Shown piece after piece: positions 9,518 to 17,824 of a stretch of 64,000 nt of DNA. The translations under genes were made by a program, and so were the position numbers. The notes below the pieces were generated by a model. The model made no database searches, was not told the DNA's origin, and saw nothing but the letters and a program-made list of their open reading frames with translations. The stretch spans positions 868,001-932,000 of the forward strand of contig CBDHCC010000001.1 of the NCBI GenBank assembly GCA_965261015.1. Direction: 5' to 3'. Source of the stretch: CBDHCC01 sp965261015 (GTDB taxonomy: Bacteria; Pseudomonadota; Alphaproteobacteria; Sphingomonadales; Sphingomonadaceae). Every line of letters begins with the position of its first letter. Within the stretch, counting starts at the first letter, position 1.

Positions 9518-9907
9518 ATGCGCTGGACGCTGGTGGCGCTCTACGGCGCGGCCGGGGTCCTTCATCTCGCAGCGCCGGCACCCTTCGTGGGCATTACGCC
9601 CGGATGGATGCCTCGGCCCGACCTCGTCGTGGCGGGCACTGGCTTGGCGGAGTTGGCAGGCGCGGCCGGACTGGCGCAGGGACGTTCTCTTACGGTCAGG
9701 CGCTGGGCCGGGATCGGTCTGGCGGCCTATGCCCTGGCGGTGTGGCCCGCCAATGTGAACCATATGATGCTGGACCTCTCCACGCCTGATCGGGGACTGG
9801 GCTGGTGGTATCACGCGCCCCGCATGGCGCTGCAGCCGGTCCTGATCTGGGCGGCATTGTGGGCGGGCGGCGTCATCGACTGGCCGTGGCGCGGGAGCGT
9901 GCGCTAG
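9518..9907 (+). CDS. DoxX-like small membrane protein
   Basis: A 129-residue protein with about four hydrophobic segments, resembling DoxX-type quinol-linked membrane proteins: ALYGAAGVLHLAAP, GTGLAELAGAAGLAQ, LAAYALAVWPANVNHMMLDL and ALQPVLIWAALWAGGV. The start could instead be the GTG at 9476 that overlaps the previous stop, adding 14 basic residues; the ATG at 9518 gives a better N-terminal membrane segment. The last 4 bp overlap the end of the ABC exporter gene on the opposite strand. Confidence 0.78.
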   Translation: MRWTLVALYGAAGVLHLAAPAPFVGITPGWMPRPDLVVAGTGLAELAGAAGLAQGRSLTVRRWAGIGLAAYALAVWPANVNHMMLDLSTPDRGLGWWYHAPRMALQPVLIWAALWAGGVIDWPWRGSVR

Positions 9908-11996
9908 GCCGCCAACCCCTCGAACTGGAGCGCGGCCAGGCGCGCATAGAGCCCGCCTCCAGCCGCGAGCGCGTCGTGCGTGCCCTGCTCCACGATCCGG
10001 CCGTCGTTCATCACCACGATCCGGTCGGCGGCGCGCACGGTCGCCAGGCGGTGGGCGATCACCACGGTGGTGCGGTCCGCCATCAGCCGTTCCAGCGCGT
10101 CCTGCACCAGTCGCTCGCTCTCCGCGTCCAGCGCGGAGGTGGCCTCGTCCAACAGCAGCAGCGGCGCGTCGCGCAACAGCGCGCGCGCGATGGCGACCCG
10201 CTGGCGCTGGCCGCCCGACAACCGCGCCCCGCTCTCGCCCAGAAAGGTGTCCAGGCCGTCGGGCAGGTCGCGCAGGAAGCGCTCCGCATTGGCGGCGCGC
10301 GCGGCGTCCCACAACGCCTCGTCCGGGGCGTCCCAGCGGCCATAGCGCAGATTGTCGCGCGCCGAGGCCGCAAAGATGACGGTCTCCTGCGGCACCACGG
10401 CGATGCGGCGGCGCACGATCGCCGGGTCGGCGCGGGTCAGGGGCACGCCGTCCAGCCGCAGTTCGCCCTCCTGCGGGTCGTAGAAGCGCTGGATCAGCTG
10501 GAACAACGTCGACTTGCCGGCCCCCGACGGCCCCACCACCGCGACGGTCTCGCCCGCCGCGACGTCCAGGGTGAAGTCGGTCAGCGCCGCCATGTCCGGC
10601 CGGGTCGGGTAGCGGAAGGTGACGTGGTCGAACGACAGCCGTCCCTCCGCGCGGTCCGGCAGGGCCACGGGTTCGGCCGGCGCGGCGATGGGCGAGCGGG
10701 CGTGCAGCAGCTCGGTCAGCCGCTCCGCCGCGCCGGCACCGCGCACCAGGTCGCCATAGACCTCCGTCAGCGACCCGAAGGATCCGGCGATCAGCCCGCC
10801 GGTCAGCACGAACGCCGCGATCGTGCCGCCCGACAGCCGCCCGGCCGCCACGTCGAGCGCGCCCTGCCACACGGTCTGGCCGCGACGTCCAGGGTGAAGT
10901 CGGTCAGCGCCGCCATGTCCGGCCGGGTCGGGTAGCGGAAGGTGACGTGGTCGAAGGACAGCCGGCCCTCCGCGCGGTCCGGCAGGGCCACGGGTTCGGC
11001 CGGCGCGGCGATGGGCGAGCGGGCGTGCAGCAGCTCGGTCAGCCGCTCCGCCGCGCCGGCACCGCGCACCAGGTCGCCATAGACCTCCGTCAGCGAGCCG
11101 AAGGATCCGGCGATCAGCCCGCCGGTCAGCACGAACGCCGCGATCGTGCCGCCCGACAGCCGCCCGGCCGCCACGTCGAGCGCGCCCTGCCACATGAGCA
11201 GCGTGATGGCGGAGAACAGCAGCCCGATGACGAAGGCGGTCATCACCGCGCGCGTGAAGCGGCGGCGCGCGGTGGCGAATGTGCTCTCCACCGCGGTGCC
11301 GAACCGGTCCCGTTCCCGCGCCTCCTGCCCGAACGCCTGCACGATCCGCATGGCCCCCAGCGTCTCGGCCGTCATCGCGCCGATGTCGGCCACCCGATCC
11401 TGCGACGAGCGCGAGACGCGCTGCAGCTTCCGGCCCAGGAACACGATGGGCAGGATGACGACGGGGATGCCGACCAATAGCGCGCCCGTCAGCTTGGGAC
11501 TGAGGTAGAACAGATAGGCCACGCCGCCCACGCCCATCACCGCGTTGCGAAGCGCCACCGACACGGTGGTGCCGACGACCTGTTCGATCACCGCCGTGTC
11601 GCTGGTCATCCGGCTGGCGATCTCGGACGGGCGGTTCTCCTCGAAGAAGGAGGGGGATAGGGTGAGCAGGTTGGCCTGCACCGCGCGGCGGAAGTCGGCG
11701 ACCGTGCGCTCGCCAAGCCAGGACACGAAATAGAAGCGCCCCGCCGTCGCCAGCGCCAGCACGCCGACGATGAGGAGGAGGTAGCGGAACCAGCGGCCGA
11801 CATCGCCGCCGCCGCCCGCACCCGCGAAGCCCCGGTCGATCACCAGCTTGAACCCCGCCGGGATCGCCAGCGTCGCGGCCGCCGCCACCGCCAGCGCCAC
11901 CAGCGCGGCGAGGAGCTGCCAGCCATAGGGCCGGGCGAACCCCCACACGATCCGCAGGCTGGCGAGCGAACGCGGCTTTGGGGGGTCGTCCGCCAT
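9904..11996 (-). pseudogene. ABC exporter (fused membrane and ATPase domains) interrupted by a 323-bp tandem duplication
   Basis: MsbA/LmrA-like half transporter. The N-terminal part (ATG at 11996, MADDPPKPRSLASLRIVWGF) holds the six-helix exporter domain. The C-terminal part, in another frame, holds the ATPase with GPSGAGKST (Walker A), ARLSGGQRQRVAIARALL (signature), LLLLDEATSALD (Walker B) and the H-loop IAHRLATV. The N-terminal frame ends at 10803 after 397 residues, because bases 10561-10871 recur at 10884-11194 and the 323-bp offset is not a multiple of three. Removing one 323-bp unit leaves exactly 1770 bp, a 589-residue protein of normal length. So this is either a recent inactivating duplication or an assembly error. 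Substrate unknown. Confidence 0.85.
10561..11194. repeat. Tandem duplication, two copies of about 311 bp at a 323-bp offset
   Basis: Bases 10561-10871 and 10884-11194 are near identical; comparing them base by base I find three substitutions (two near 10634-10642 and one near 10773 in the left copy). The 12 bases between the copies (10872-10883) resemble the sequence flanking the left copy (both contain acggtct). The unit covers the end of the membrane domain and the linker to the ATPase of the ABC exporter. Confidence 0.95.
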
Positions 11997-12100
11997 GGCC
12001 GCCGCCCTACACCGCGCGGGCGGTCGCCTCAATGGGGGCCAGCGTCCATCCCTCCGCTCTCGGTGACGAACGGCTAACGCATCGCGGGTAGGGCGGGTGG

Positions 12101-12367
12101 ATGCTTGCCGCCGTCGTTCTGTGGACCGTCCTGGTGAACGCCTGGACCGTGCTGCGCTTCTGCCAGGACAAGGCGCGGGCGATCGCAGGCGGGTGGCGGG
12201 TCCCAGAGGCCGACCTGCTCTTCTTGGCGATGATCGGCGGCTCCCCGGGCGCTTTCGCCGCCCGCTGGCTGTTTCGTCACAAAACGCGCAAGGAACCCTT
12301 CTCGACCCGGTTGCAAACGATCGCCGCGGTCCAGATCGGCGTCGTTGCGACCGCCCTGTTCCTCTGA
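12101..12367 (+). CDS. DUF1294 small membrane protein
   Basis: An 88-residue protein with an N-terminal membrane segment (LAAVVLWTVLVNAWTVLRFC) and the DUF1294 core: DKARAIAGGWRVPEADLLFL, GGSPGAFAARWLFRHKTRK and PFSTRLQTIAAVQI. Family function is unknown. It stands alone between the ABC exporter (divergent) and phaZ. Confidence 0.9.
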   Translation: MLAAVVLWTVLVNAWTVLRFCQDKARAIAGGWRVPEADLLFLAMIGGSPGAFAARWLFRHKTRKEPFSTRLQTIAAVQIGVVATALFL

Positions 12368-12476
12368 TCGTCGCCGGGCCTGACGAGGGGACGATCCCAA
12401 TTGGTGCATTGCACAACGGCGCGGCGGGGGCATATGAGCGGCCATCGGCCGTGCGCGGCCACGGATAAGGACGCGG

Positions 12477-13697
12477 ATGCTCTACGATCTTCACGAGGTT
12501 CAGCGACAGTGGATGGGCGGGGCCAGCCTGTGGGCGGGCGCCACCGCGCGCGCGATCCAGAACCCGCTGAACCCCTGGGCGCGGTTCGGCGCGCTGCCGG
12601 TGATGGCCCACGCGCTCGACGTGTTCGCCCACTCGACCGAGACCCGCGGCAAGCCCGCTTTCGGCCTCGACACCACCGTCATCGACGGAGAGACGGTGGC
12701 GGTGACGGAGGAGATCGTGGATCGCCGCCCCTTTGGCCAGCTGAAGCGTTTCGCGCGTGAGGGGCGCACGGGCGATCCGAAGCTGTTGATCGTGGCACCG
12801 ATGTCGGGACACTTCGCCACGCTGCTGCGCGGAACGGTCGAGCGCATGCTGCCCGCCCACGACGTCCACATCACCGACTGGCGCGACGCGCGCAACGTGC
12901 CCCTGTCGGACGGCGGCTTCGACCTGGACGACTATATCGATTACGTGATCGGCTGGCTGGAGGCGATGGGACCCGGCGCGCACGTGCTGGCGGTGTGCCA
13001 GCCGTCCGTCCCGGTCTACGCGGCCGTGGCGCTGATGAACGCGGACGACCACCCGGCGACGCCGGCCACGCTCACCATGATGGGCGGCCCGGTCGACACG
13101 CGCGAAGCGCCGACGGCGGTGAACCTGACCGCGCAGAACCGGCCGTTCTCGTGGTTCGAACAGTCCGTGATCGCGACCGTGCCCGCCGGTTATCCCGGCG
13201 CGGGGCGGCGGGTCTATCCGGGGTTCCTGCAACTGGCCGGGTTCATGTCGATGAATTTGGGCAATCACCTGACCAGCCACTGGGAGCTGTTCAAGCACCT
13301 GGTCGAAGGCGACGAGAGCGGGGCGGAGGCGACCAAGACCTTCTACGACGAATATCGCTCCGTGGCCGACATGGCGGCGGAGTTCTACCTGCAGACGATC
13401 GACGTGGTGTTCCAGCGCCACGCCCTGCCCAAGGGCGAGATGACGCATCGCGGCCGCCCCGTCGATCCGTCCGCGATCACGCGCACCGCGTTGATGGCCG
13501 TGGAGGGCGAGCGCGACGACATTTCCGGCCTGGGCCAGACCAAGGCGGCGCTGACGATCGCCACCGGGCTGGACGAGGACCGCAAGCGCTATCTGATGGC
13601 GGAGGGCGCCGGCCATTACGGCATCTTCAACGGGTCGAAATGGCGCGAGCGCATCGCGCCCGAGGTGGAGCGGTTCATCCGGGAGTTCGGGGGGTAA
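12477..13697 (+). CDS. phaZ: Intracellular polyhydroxyalkanoate depolymerase
   Basis: Hydrolyses stored poly(3-hydroxybutyrate) granules in the cytoplasm. The 406 residues match the intracellular PhaZ class (PHB_depo_C): N-terminus LYDLHEVQRQWM, no signal peptide, and a cysteine nucleophile in VLAVCQPSVPVYAAV (Cys near residue 174). A likely acid lies in VEGERDDISG (Asp near 347-348) and a histidine in EGAGHYGIFNG (His near 380), spaced as in the known Cys-Asp-His triad of the Ralstonia enzyme. The gene is followed at once by a perfect palindrome (13698-13727) that may end transcription. Confidence 0.95.
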   Translation: MLYDLHEVQRQWMGGASLWAGATARAIQNPLNPWARFGALPVMAHALDVFAHSTETRGKPAFGLDTTVIDGETVAVTEEIVDRRPFGQLKRFAREGRTGDPKLLIVAPMSGHFATLLRGTVERMLPAHDVHITDWRDARNVPLSDGGFDLDDYIDYVIGWLEAMGPGAHVLAVCQPSVPVYAAVALMNADDHPATPATLTMMGGPVDTREAPTAVNLTAQNRPFSWFEQSVIATVPAGYPGAGRRVYPGFLQLAGFMSMNLGNHLTSHWELFKHLVEGDESGAEATKTFYDEYRSVADMAAEFYLQTIDVVFQRHALPKGEMTHRGRPVDPSAITRTALMAVEGERDDISGLGQTKAALTIATGLDEDRKRYLMAEGAGHYGIFNGSKWRERIAPEVERFIREFGG

Positions 13698-13727
13698 ATT
13701 CCTCCCCGAGCAAGCTCGGGGAGGAAT
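13698..13727. repeat. 30-bp perfect palindrome, REP-like, after phaZ
   Basis: Two 13-base arms (attcctccccgag and its complement) around a 4-base caag loop begin on the base after the phaZ stop. There is no T-run, so it is not a standard intrinsic terminator. The arm core is the same as in the arms of the larger element at 17700-17823, so it is one unit of a dispersed repeat family. Confidence 0.85.
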
Positions 13728-13791
13728 GGCAAGTCCCTTGCCACCACCCCCTCTCCCGTGGACAACGTCTCGGAACCACCGGAGACGCCCC

Positions 13792-15630
13792 TTGCCCACC
13801 AGCGCACCCGCCACCCGCCGCGAAGTCCTCACAGCGCTCGGCACAACGACCGCGCTCGCCGCCTGCGCGCCCACGATCCGTCGCTGGGACGGCCCCGCGC
13901 CCGGCTCCACCCCGGCGGCGACGCTGGACGGCATGGCCGAGGCGATCCTGTCCGAATATCCGGAAAGCGCCACCTCGCTGGGCCTTGACGCGGGGCGGCG
14001 CGCGGCGCTCAAGGCGCAGCTGACCGATCGGTCGCTGGCCGGGCGCGAGGCGCAGCTGGCGAGCGCGCGGCGACGGCTGAAGGTGCTGGAAGGGCTGACG
14101 GACGCGCCCGGCTCGCTGGACGTGGCCGTCACCCGCGCCGCGCACGAGCTGACGGTGGAGGGCGGCGCGCTTCCCTACGGCGTCGTGGCCGTGCTGGACC
14201 CCAACAACAACTACCGCAACTCGCCATATTGCGTGGCGCAGAATGTGGGCGCGTTCGTGGATGTGCCCGACCTGCTGGATTCCAAGCACGAGGTGGCGCG
14301 CGCGGCGGACGCCGACGCCTGGCTGCTGCGCGTGCAGGCCTATGCCGGCGCGCTGGAGGCGGAGACGGAGCGGATGCGCCACGATGCGGCGCTGGGCGTC
14401 ACCATGCCCTCCTTCCTGCTCGACAAGGCGATCGCGCAGCAGGCCGGCGCGCTGGCCCGGCCGGACGCGGGGTGGACGGTGGTGGCCTCGCTGGCCGCCA
14501 AGGCGCGCGCGGCCCGGCTGGACGGCCGCTACGAGGCGCGGGCGACGGCTCTGGTCCGGGACAAGGCGCGCCCGGCGCTGACCGCCCAACTGGCCGAGCT
14601 GCGGCGGCAGCGGGCGGGTGCGCGCGACGACGCGGGCGTGTGGGCGCTGCCGCAAGGGGACGAATGGTACGCCTGGGGGCTGAAGGCGGCCACGACCACG
14701 GCGCTGACGCCGAAGGAAATCCACCAGCGCGGGCTGGACGAATTGGCGGAGCTGCACGGGCGCATGGACCCGATCCTGCGCGCGCAGGGGATGACGCGGG
14801 GCACGGTCGGCGCTCGCATGGCGGCGCTGACGGCCGACAAGCGCTTCCTTTACCCCAACACCGACGCGGGCCGCGCCGAGCTGCTGCAATATATCAACGG
14901 CCGGGTCGCCGACGTGCGCGCCCGCCTGCCGCGCGCGTTCGGCACGCCGGTCAAGGGCAATCTGGTGGTGAAACGCGTGCCGCCGGAGATCGAGGCGGGG
15001 GCACCCGGAGGCTACGCGGCGGCGGGCGCGATCGACGGGTCCACGCCCGGCAATTACTACATCAACCTGCGCGACACGGCGAACTGGCCCCGCTGGAGCC
15101 TGCCGACGCTCTCCTATCACGAGGGCATTCCGGGCCACATCTGGCAGGGCGAGTACACCTACCGCCTGCCGCTGATCCGCACGCTGATCGCCTTCAACGC
15201 CTATTCGGAAGGCTGGGCGCTCTATGCCGAGCAGCTGGCGGACGAGCTGGGCGTGTATGACGACGATCCGTTCGGCCGGCTGGGCTACCTCCAGTCGCTG
15301 GCCTTCAGGGCCGCGCGCCTGGTGGTGGACACCGGCCTGCACGACCTGCGCTGGAGCCGGGCCAAGGCCATCCAGGTGTTCGTGGAGGCCGACGGCTCGA
15401 CCGAGGACGACTTGGCCGGCGAGGTCGACCGCTACTGCGCCTGGCCGGGCCAAGCCTGCGGCTACAAGATCGGCCACTCGGAGATCGTGCGGTTGCGCGC
15501 GGCGGCGCAGACGGCGCTGGGGGAGCGGTATGACCTCAAGCGCTTCGACGACGCGGTGGTGGAGACCGGTGCGGTGCCGATCACACTGCTGGAGCAGGTG
15601 GTGCGGGAGCGGGTGATCGGGGCGAGGTGA
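13792..15630 (+). CDS. DUF885 metallopeptidase-like exported protein
   Basis: A 612-residue member of DUF885, a family with a gluzincin-like zinc site, here LSYHEGIPGHIWQGEYTY, with later downstream ligand region NAYSEGWALYAEQLADELG. The N-terminus (SAPATRREVLTALG, then ALAAC) looks like a Tat or lipoprotein signal with a twin arginine and a lipobox. I choose the TTG at 13792 because a GGAG lies about 8 bases upstream and the signal begins there; the frame is open further upstream with unlikely proline-rich sequence. The family is thought to cleave peptides; the substrate is unknown. A remnant of a second copy's 3' end lies at 16333-16464. Confidence 0.88.
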   Translation: MPTSAPATRREVLTALGTTTALAACAPTIRRWDGPAPGSTPAATLDGMAEAILSEYPESATSLGLDAGRRAALKAQLTDRSLAGREAQLASARRRLKVLEGLTDAPGSLDVAVTRAAHELTVEGGALPYGVVAVLDPNNNYRNSPYCVAQNVGAFVDVPDLLDSKHEVARAADADAWLLRVQAYAGALEAETERMRHDAALGVTMPSFLLDKAIAQQAGALARPDAGWTVVASLAAKARAARLDGRYEARATALVRDKARPALTAQLAELRRQRAGARDDAGVWALPQGDEWYAWGLKAATTTALTPKEIHQRGLDELAELHGRMDPILRAQGMTRGTVGARMAALTADKRFLYPNTDAGRAELLQYINGRVADVRARLPRAFGTPVKGNLVVKRVPPEIEAGAPGGYAAAGAIDGSTPGNYYINLRDTANWPRWSLPTLSYHEGIPGHIWQGEYTYRLPLIRTLIAFNAYSEGWALYAEQLADELGVYDDDPFGRLGYLQSLAFRAARLVVDTGLHDLRWSRAKAIQVFVEADGSTEDDLAGEVDRYCAWPGQACGYKIGHSEIVRLRAAAQTALGERYDLKRFDDAVVETGAVPITLLEQVVRERVIGAR

Positions 15631-15708
15631 CCTGACGCGCCGACTTGCCAAGTCGCGAGCGGCGCATCAGTCAGAGAACTCTGAGACGCAAGCAGATTGG
15701 AAGCAGCG

Positions 15709-15954
15709 ATGACGGTCCACGTCACCATTACGCCAAACGGCAGCATGAAACTGCCCGACGAGGTTCGCGAGCGCCTAGGACTAAGCGATGGTGGCGAGGT
15801 CATCCTGGAGGAAACGGATGACGGCGTAGTGCTCCGCACCGTTGAGCAGGCCGTTGCGCGTGCGCAGGCAGCCGTTCGGCGCTACACGCAGGGCAATCCC
15901 AAAAGCTCCGTCGACGCTTTCCTGGCGCAGCGTCGCGCCAACTGGGGTGAGTGA
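15709..15954 (+). CDS. AbrB/MazE-type antitoxin (VapB-like)
   Basis: An 81-residue protein whose N-terminal half is an AbrB/MazE/SpoVT swapped-hairpin DNA-binding domain (VHVTITPNGSMKLPDEVRER, then LGLSDGGEVILEE). The C-terminal tail (AQAAVRRYTQGNPKSSVDAF) would bind the toxin. It overlaps by 8 bp the PIN-domain gene that follows, the usual toxin-antitoxin arrangement, and such antitoxins typically autorepress their operon. The ATG at 15709 has a GGAAG just upstream. Confidence 0.9.
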   Translation: MTVHVTITPNGSMKLPDEVRERLGLSDGGEVILEETDDGVVLRTVEQAVARAQAAVRRYTQGNPKSSVDAFLAQRRANWGE

Positions 15955-16336
15955 CGTCGTCCTCGACGCATCGGCGGTGATCGCCATGCTGAAGGAAGAG
16001 GCAGGCGGCGAGCAGGTCCGCTCAGCTCTCTCGCGGGGGCAACTCAGCACCGCCAACCTGGCGGAGGTGGTGGGTCACTTCGTCCGTGTAGAGATGCCTG
16101 CGGACGAGATCATTCGGACGCTGCCACAGCTGCCTCTCCGGGTGGTGGAAGTGGATCAAGATATCGGTGCATTGGCGGGTGAAATGGTGCTGGTGACAAT
16201 CAAAGCCGGCCTATCGCTGGGCGATCGCATCTGTCTGGCGACCGCTAAGCTCGCCGGCGCGCAAGCGATGACGGCTGACCGTGCCTGGACTCAGGTCGCC
16301 GAAGACGTGGGGGTCGAGGTGGTGACGATCCGATGA
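15947..16336 (+). CDS. PIN-domain toxin, VapC-like
   Basis: A 129-residue PIN-domain ribonuclease, the probable toxin of the pair with the upstream AbrB-type antitoxin. Acidic residues of the metal site are visible: Asp in VVLDASAVIAML, Glu in STANLAEVVGHF, Asp in SLGDRICLATAKLAGA, and Asp in MTADRAW. VapC toxins cleave tRNA or rRNA; the target here cannot be read from sequence. The GTG at 15947 is chosen because it puts the first conserved Asp near residue 7. Its G+C looks somewhat lower than that of its neighbours. Confidence 0.9.
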   Translation: MSDVVLDASAVIAMLKEEAGGEQVRSALSRGQLSTANLAEVVGHFVRVEMPADEIIRTLPQLPLRVVEVDQDIGALAGEMVLVTIKAGLSLGDRICLATAKLAGAQAMTADRAWTQVAEDVGVEVVTIR

Positions 16337-16464
16337 CGGGCGGCTCGGCTGTCCTCGAGGATTGTGACGACCTCAAGCGCTCTGAGCACGCGGTGGTGAA
16401 GAAGGGCGTGGTGACGATCACGCTGCTGGACCAGGTTGTCCGGGAGCGGGTGATTGGTGCTTAA
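16333..16464 (+). pseudogene. 3' remnant of a DUF885 gene downstream of the toxin gene
   Basis: A 43-codon frame starts with an ATG overlapping the vapC stop (ATGA). Its last 32 codons (DDLKRSEHAVVKKGVVTITL, then LDQVVRERVIGA and a stop) closely match the end of the DUF885 protein at 13792-15630 (YDLKRFDDAVVETGAVPITL, then LEQVVRERVIGAR). It is therefore the tail of a second, otherwise lost copy. As written it might be translated as a short peptide, but no function is suggested. Its end overlaps by 4 bp the end of the PhyH gene on the other strand. Confidence 0.75.
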
Positions 16465-17147
16465 ACGCCGCCCCACAGCAACGGGATTGGCAGCTCGCAG
16501 GCCGCGTAGTCCACCTGAAGCACGCGGCGACGTTTCGGTCGCTCCGCCCGCTTCGAGGCGTGCAGGATAAGCGTCGAGTACACCCAAACGTCACCGGCGA
16601 CTGCGACGCACGCGACCGGTCCAGCCTGCTCGGCCACGGCATCGACGCTCCGATCCGGCACCAATCCGAGGCGATGCGTCCCGGGCGCGATCAGCAGTGG
16701 GGCGTTGTCGAGCGGCACGTCATCCAGATGGACGCGCAGCGTCATCATGGAGCCGAGCAACTCGACCGGAGGCTCGACATGGGTGCGGCCGCGCTTGATC
16801 GTCCAAGGGCCGAAGCCCGGCACCCCATGCCGTTCGCGCACATGAATGGTGCGGTCCTGGTGCCAGCCGAGCTGCCAGTTCGCCACCGGCGACTTGTCGA
16901 AGAGGATCGCGCGCACCGGCCGCGCGTCCGAACCGAGCAGCGGACGGACGGTGCGGCCTACGCAGCCGTCGATCGCTAGGTGTGGCTGGATCGCATGCGC
17001 GCCGAATAGACGCACCCCCGCTTCTGAGCGCTCGTAAGGTGCGACCGCCGCGATCAGATCGGGCAGGCAGCCGCTCGCGGCTCCCGGGCAAAGCAAAGCG
17101 CCGTCCCGCTCCAGATCGAGCGGGACGGCGCTGGATACCGCTTCCAT
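16461..17147 (-). CDS. Phytanoyl-CoA dioxygenase (PhyH) family protein
   Basis: A 228-residue non-heme Fe(II)/2-oxoglutarate-dependent oxygenase. The iron facial triad is visible: GWHQDRT (His96, Asp98) and the distal His near 196 in STLILHASKRA, followed by an arginine that could bind 2-oxoglutarate. Other family strings are MMTLRVHLDDVPLDNAPLLI and APGTHRLG. The substrate is unknown; the family hydroxylates diverse small molecules. The ATG at 17147 lies 9 bp beyond the stop of the upstream PNPOx-like gene, so the two may be co-transcribed. Confidence 0.88.
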   Translation of the reverse strand: MEAVSSAVPLDLERDGALLCPGAASGCLPDLIAAVAPYERSEAGVRLFGAHAIQPHLAIDGCVGRTVRPLLGSDARPVRAILFDKSPVANWQLGWHQDRTIHVRERHGVPGFGPWTIKRGRTHVEPPVELLGSMMTLRVHLDDVPLDNAPLLIAPGTHRLGLVPDRSVDAVAEQAGPVACVAVAGDVWVYSTLILHASKRAERPKRRRVLQVDYAACELPIPLLWGGV

Positions 17148-17155
17148 GACGAGCC

Positions 17156-17635
17156 TCAAACCCCCGTCTTCGTGTGGCTCCCCGCCTGCTCGTCGCCCTT
17201 GATCGTCTGACCGGTCAGCATCTTGAGTTTGCCCAGGATACTCTGATCGCTTTCCCAGATCTCGGCCATGCCGAGGTCGAAGCGGAGCATGAGGAGTTCG
17301 GGGTCCTGGCGGCCCTGATCGTACCAGGCCTCCACCTGGTTGGTCCAGTATTTGTCCTTGATGTCCTCGCGCGTCTCCTCGACGAGCGTGCCGCTCAACG
17401 AGGCGAACAGGTCGTGGCCCTTGGACACGAAGGTGACATGGGCCGCGCCGCCGCCGGCCGCGCGGTTGTCCTTTTTCGTGTAGAACCAGAATTCGCTGTC
17501 GGCGTCGGGGTCGGTGACGGCGTACATGGCCTCGAACTGCCGGTGGTCGGTGTCCAGGCCCAGCATGACGTAGGGCGAGGAACTCATCGCCTTCCACATG
17601 TCCTGGCGCAGCTCTTTGGGGGTCTTGTCGCCCAT
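17156..17635 (-). CDS. PNPOx-like general stress protein
   Basis: A 159-residue split-barrel flavin-binding-type protein. Characteristic strings are LRQDMWKAMSSSPYVMLGLD, FWFYTKKDNRAAGGG, AHVTFVSKGHDLFASLSGTL, and KYWTNQVEAWYDQGRQDPEL near the C-terminus, where the general-stress-26 subgroup has its conserved tryptophans. It is unlike the PNPOx-like protein at 9063-9479. The substrate is unknown. It has the same orientation as the PhyH gene, 8 bp apart. Confidence 0.88.
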   Translation of the reverse strand: MGDKTPKELRQDMWKAMSSSPYVMLGLDTDHRQFEAMYAVTDPDADSEFWFYTKKDNRAAGGGAAHVTFVSKGHDLFASLSGTLVEETREDIKDKYWTNQVEAWYDQGRQDPELLMLRFDLGMAEIWESDQSILGKLKMLTGQTIKGDEQAGSHTKTGV

Positions 17636-17699
17636 CGGTCGGGTGTCTCCTGTTTGGTGTTCGCAGGGGAGAACGGGAGGGGCGGGGGCGGGGTTCCCA

Positions 17700-17823
17700 T
17701 TCCTCCCCGAGCTTGCACGGGGAGGGGAACCGCGACGCGAAGCGGCGTGGTGGAGGGGTTCGGTGCCATGCCCCTCCGTCAGCGCTTCGCGCTGCCACCT
17801 CCCCGTGCAAGCTCGGGGAGGAA
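17700..17823. repeat. REPIN/MITE-like element with 26-bp inverted arms
   Basis: Bases 17700-17725 and 17798-17823 are perfect inverted copies of each other (outer part ttcctccccgagcttgcac). An inner inverted pair, cgcgaagcg and cgcttcgcg, lies between them, so the whole 124 bp could fold into one long hairpin. It sits directly after the fumC stop (2 bp) and may end or stabilise the fumC transcript. The arm core is shared with the palindrome at 13698-13727. It encodes nothing. Confidence 0.88.
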
Positions 17824-17824
17824 C

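Noticed and set aside
10561..11194. Programmed frameshifting as the explanation for the split ABC exporter
   Set aside because: The split coincides exactly with a tandem repeat, and removal of one unit restores the frame, so duplication explains it fully.
12000..14132. Possible long N-terminal extension of the ABC exporter frame upstream of 11996
   Set aside because: The extra sequence is antisense to phaZ and DUF1294 and looks like shadow coding; the exporter begins naturally at the ATG at 11996.
13675..15651. A 658-codon open frame antisense to the DUF885 gene
   Set aside because: Same composition artefact; the plus-strand frame has a signal peptide and zinc motif.
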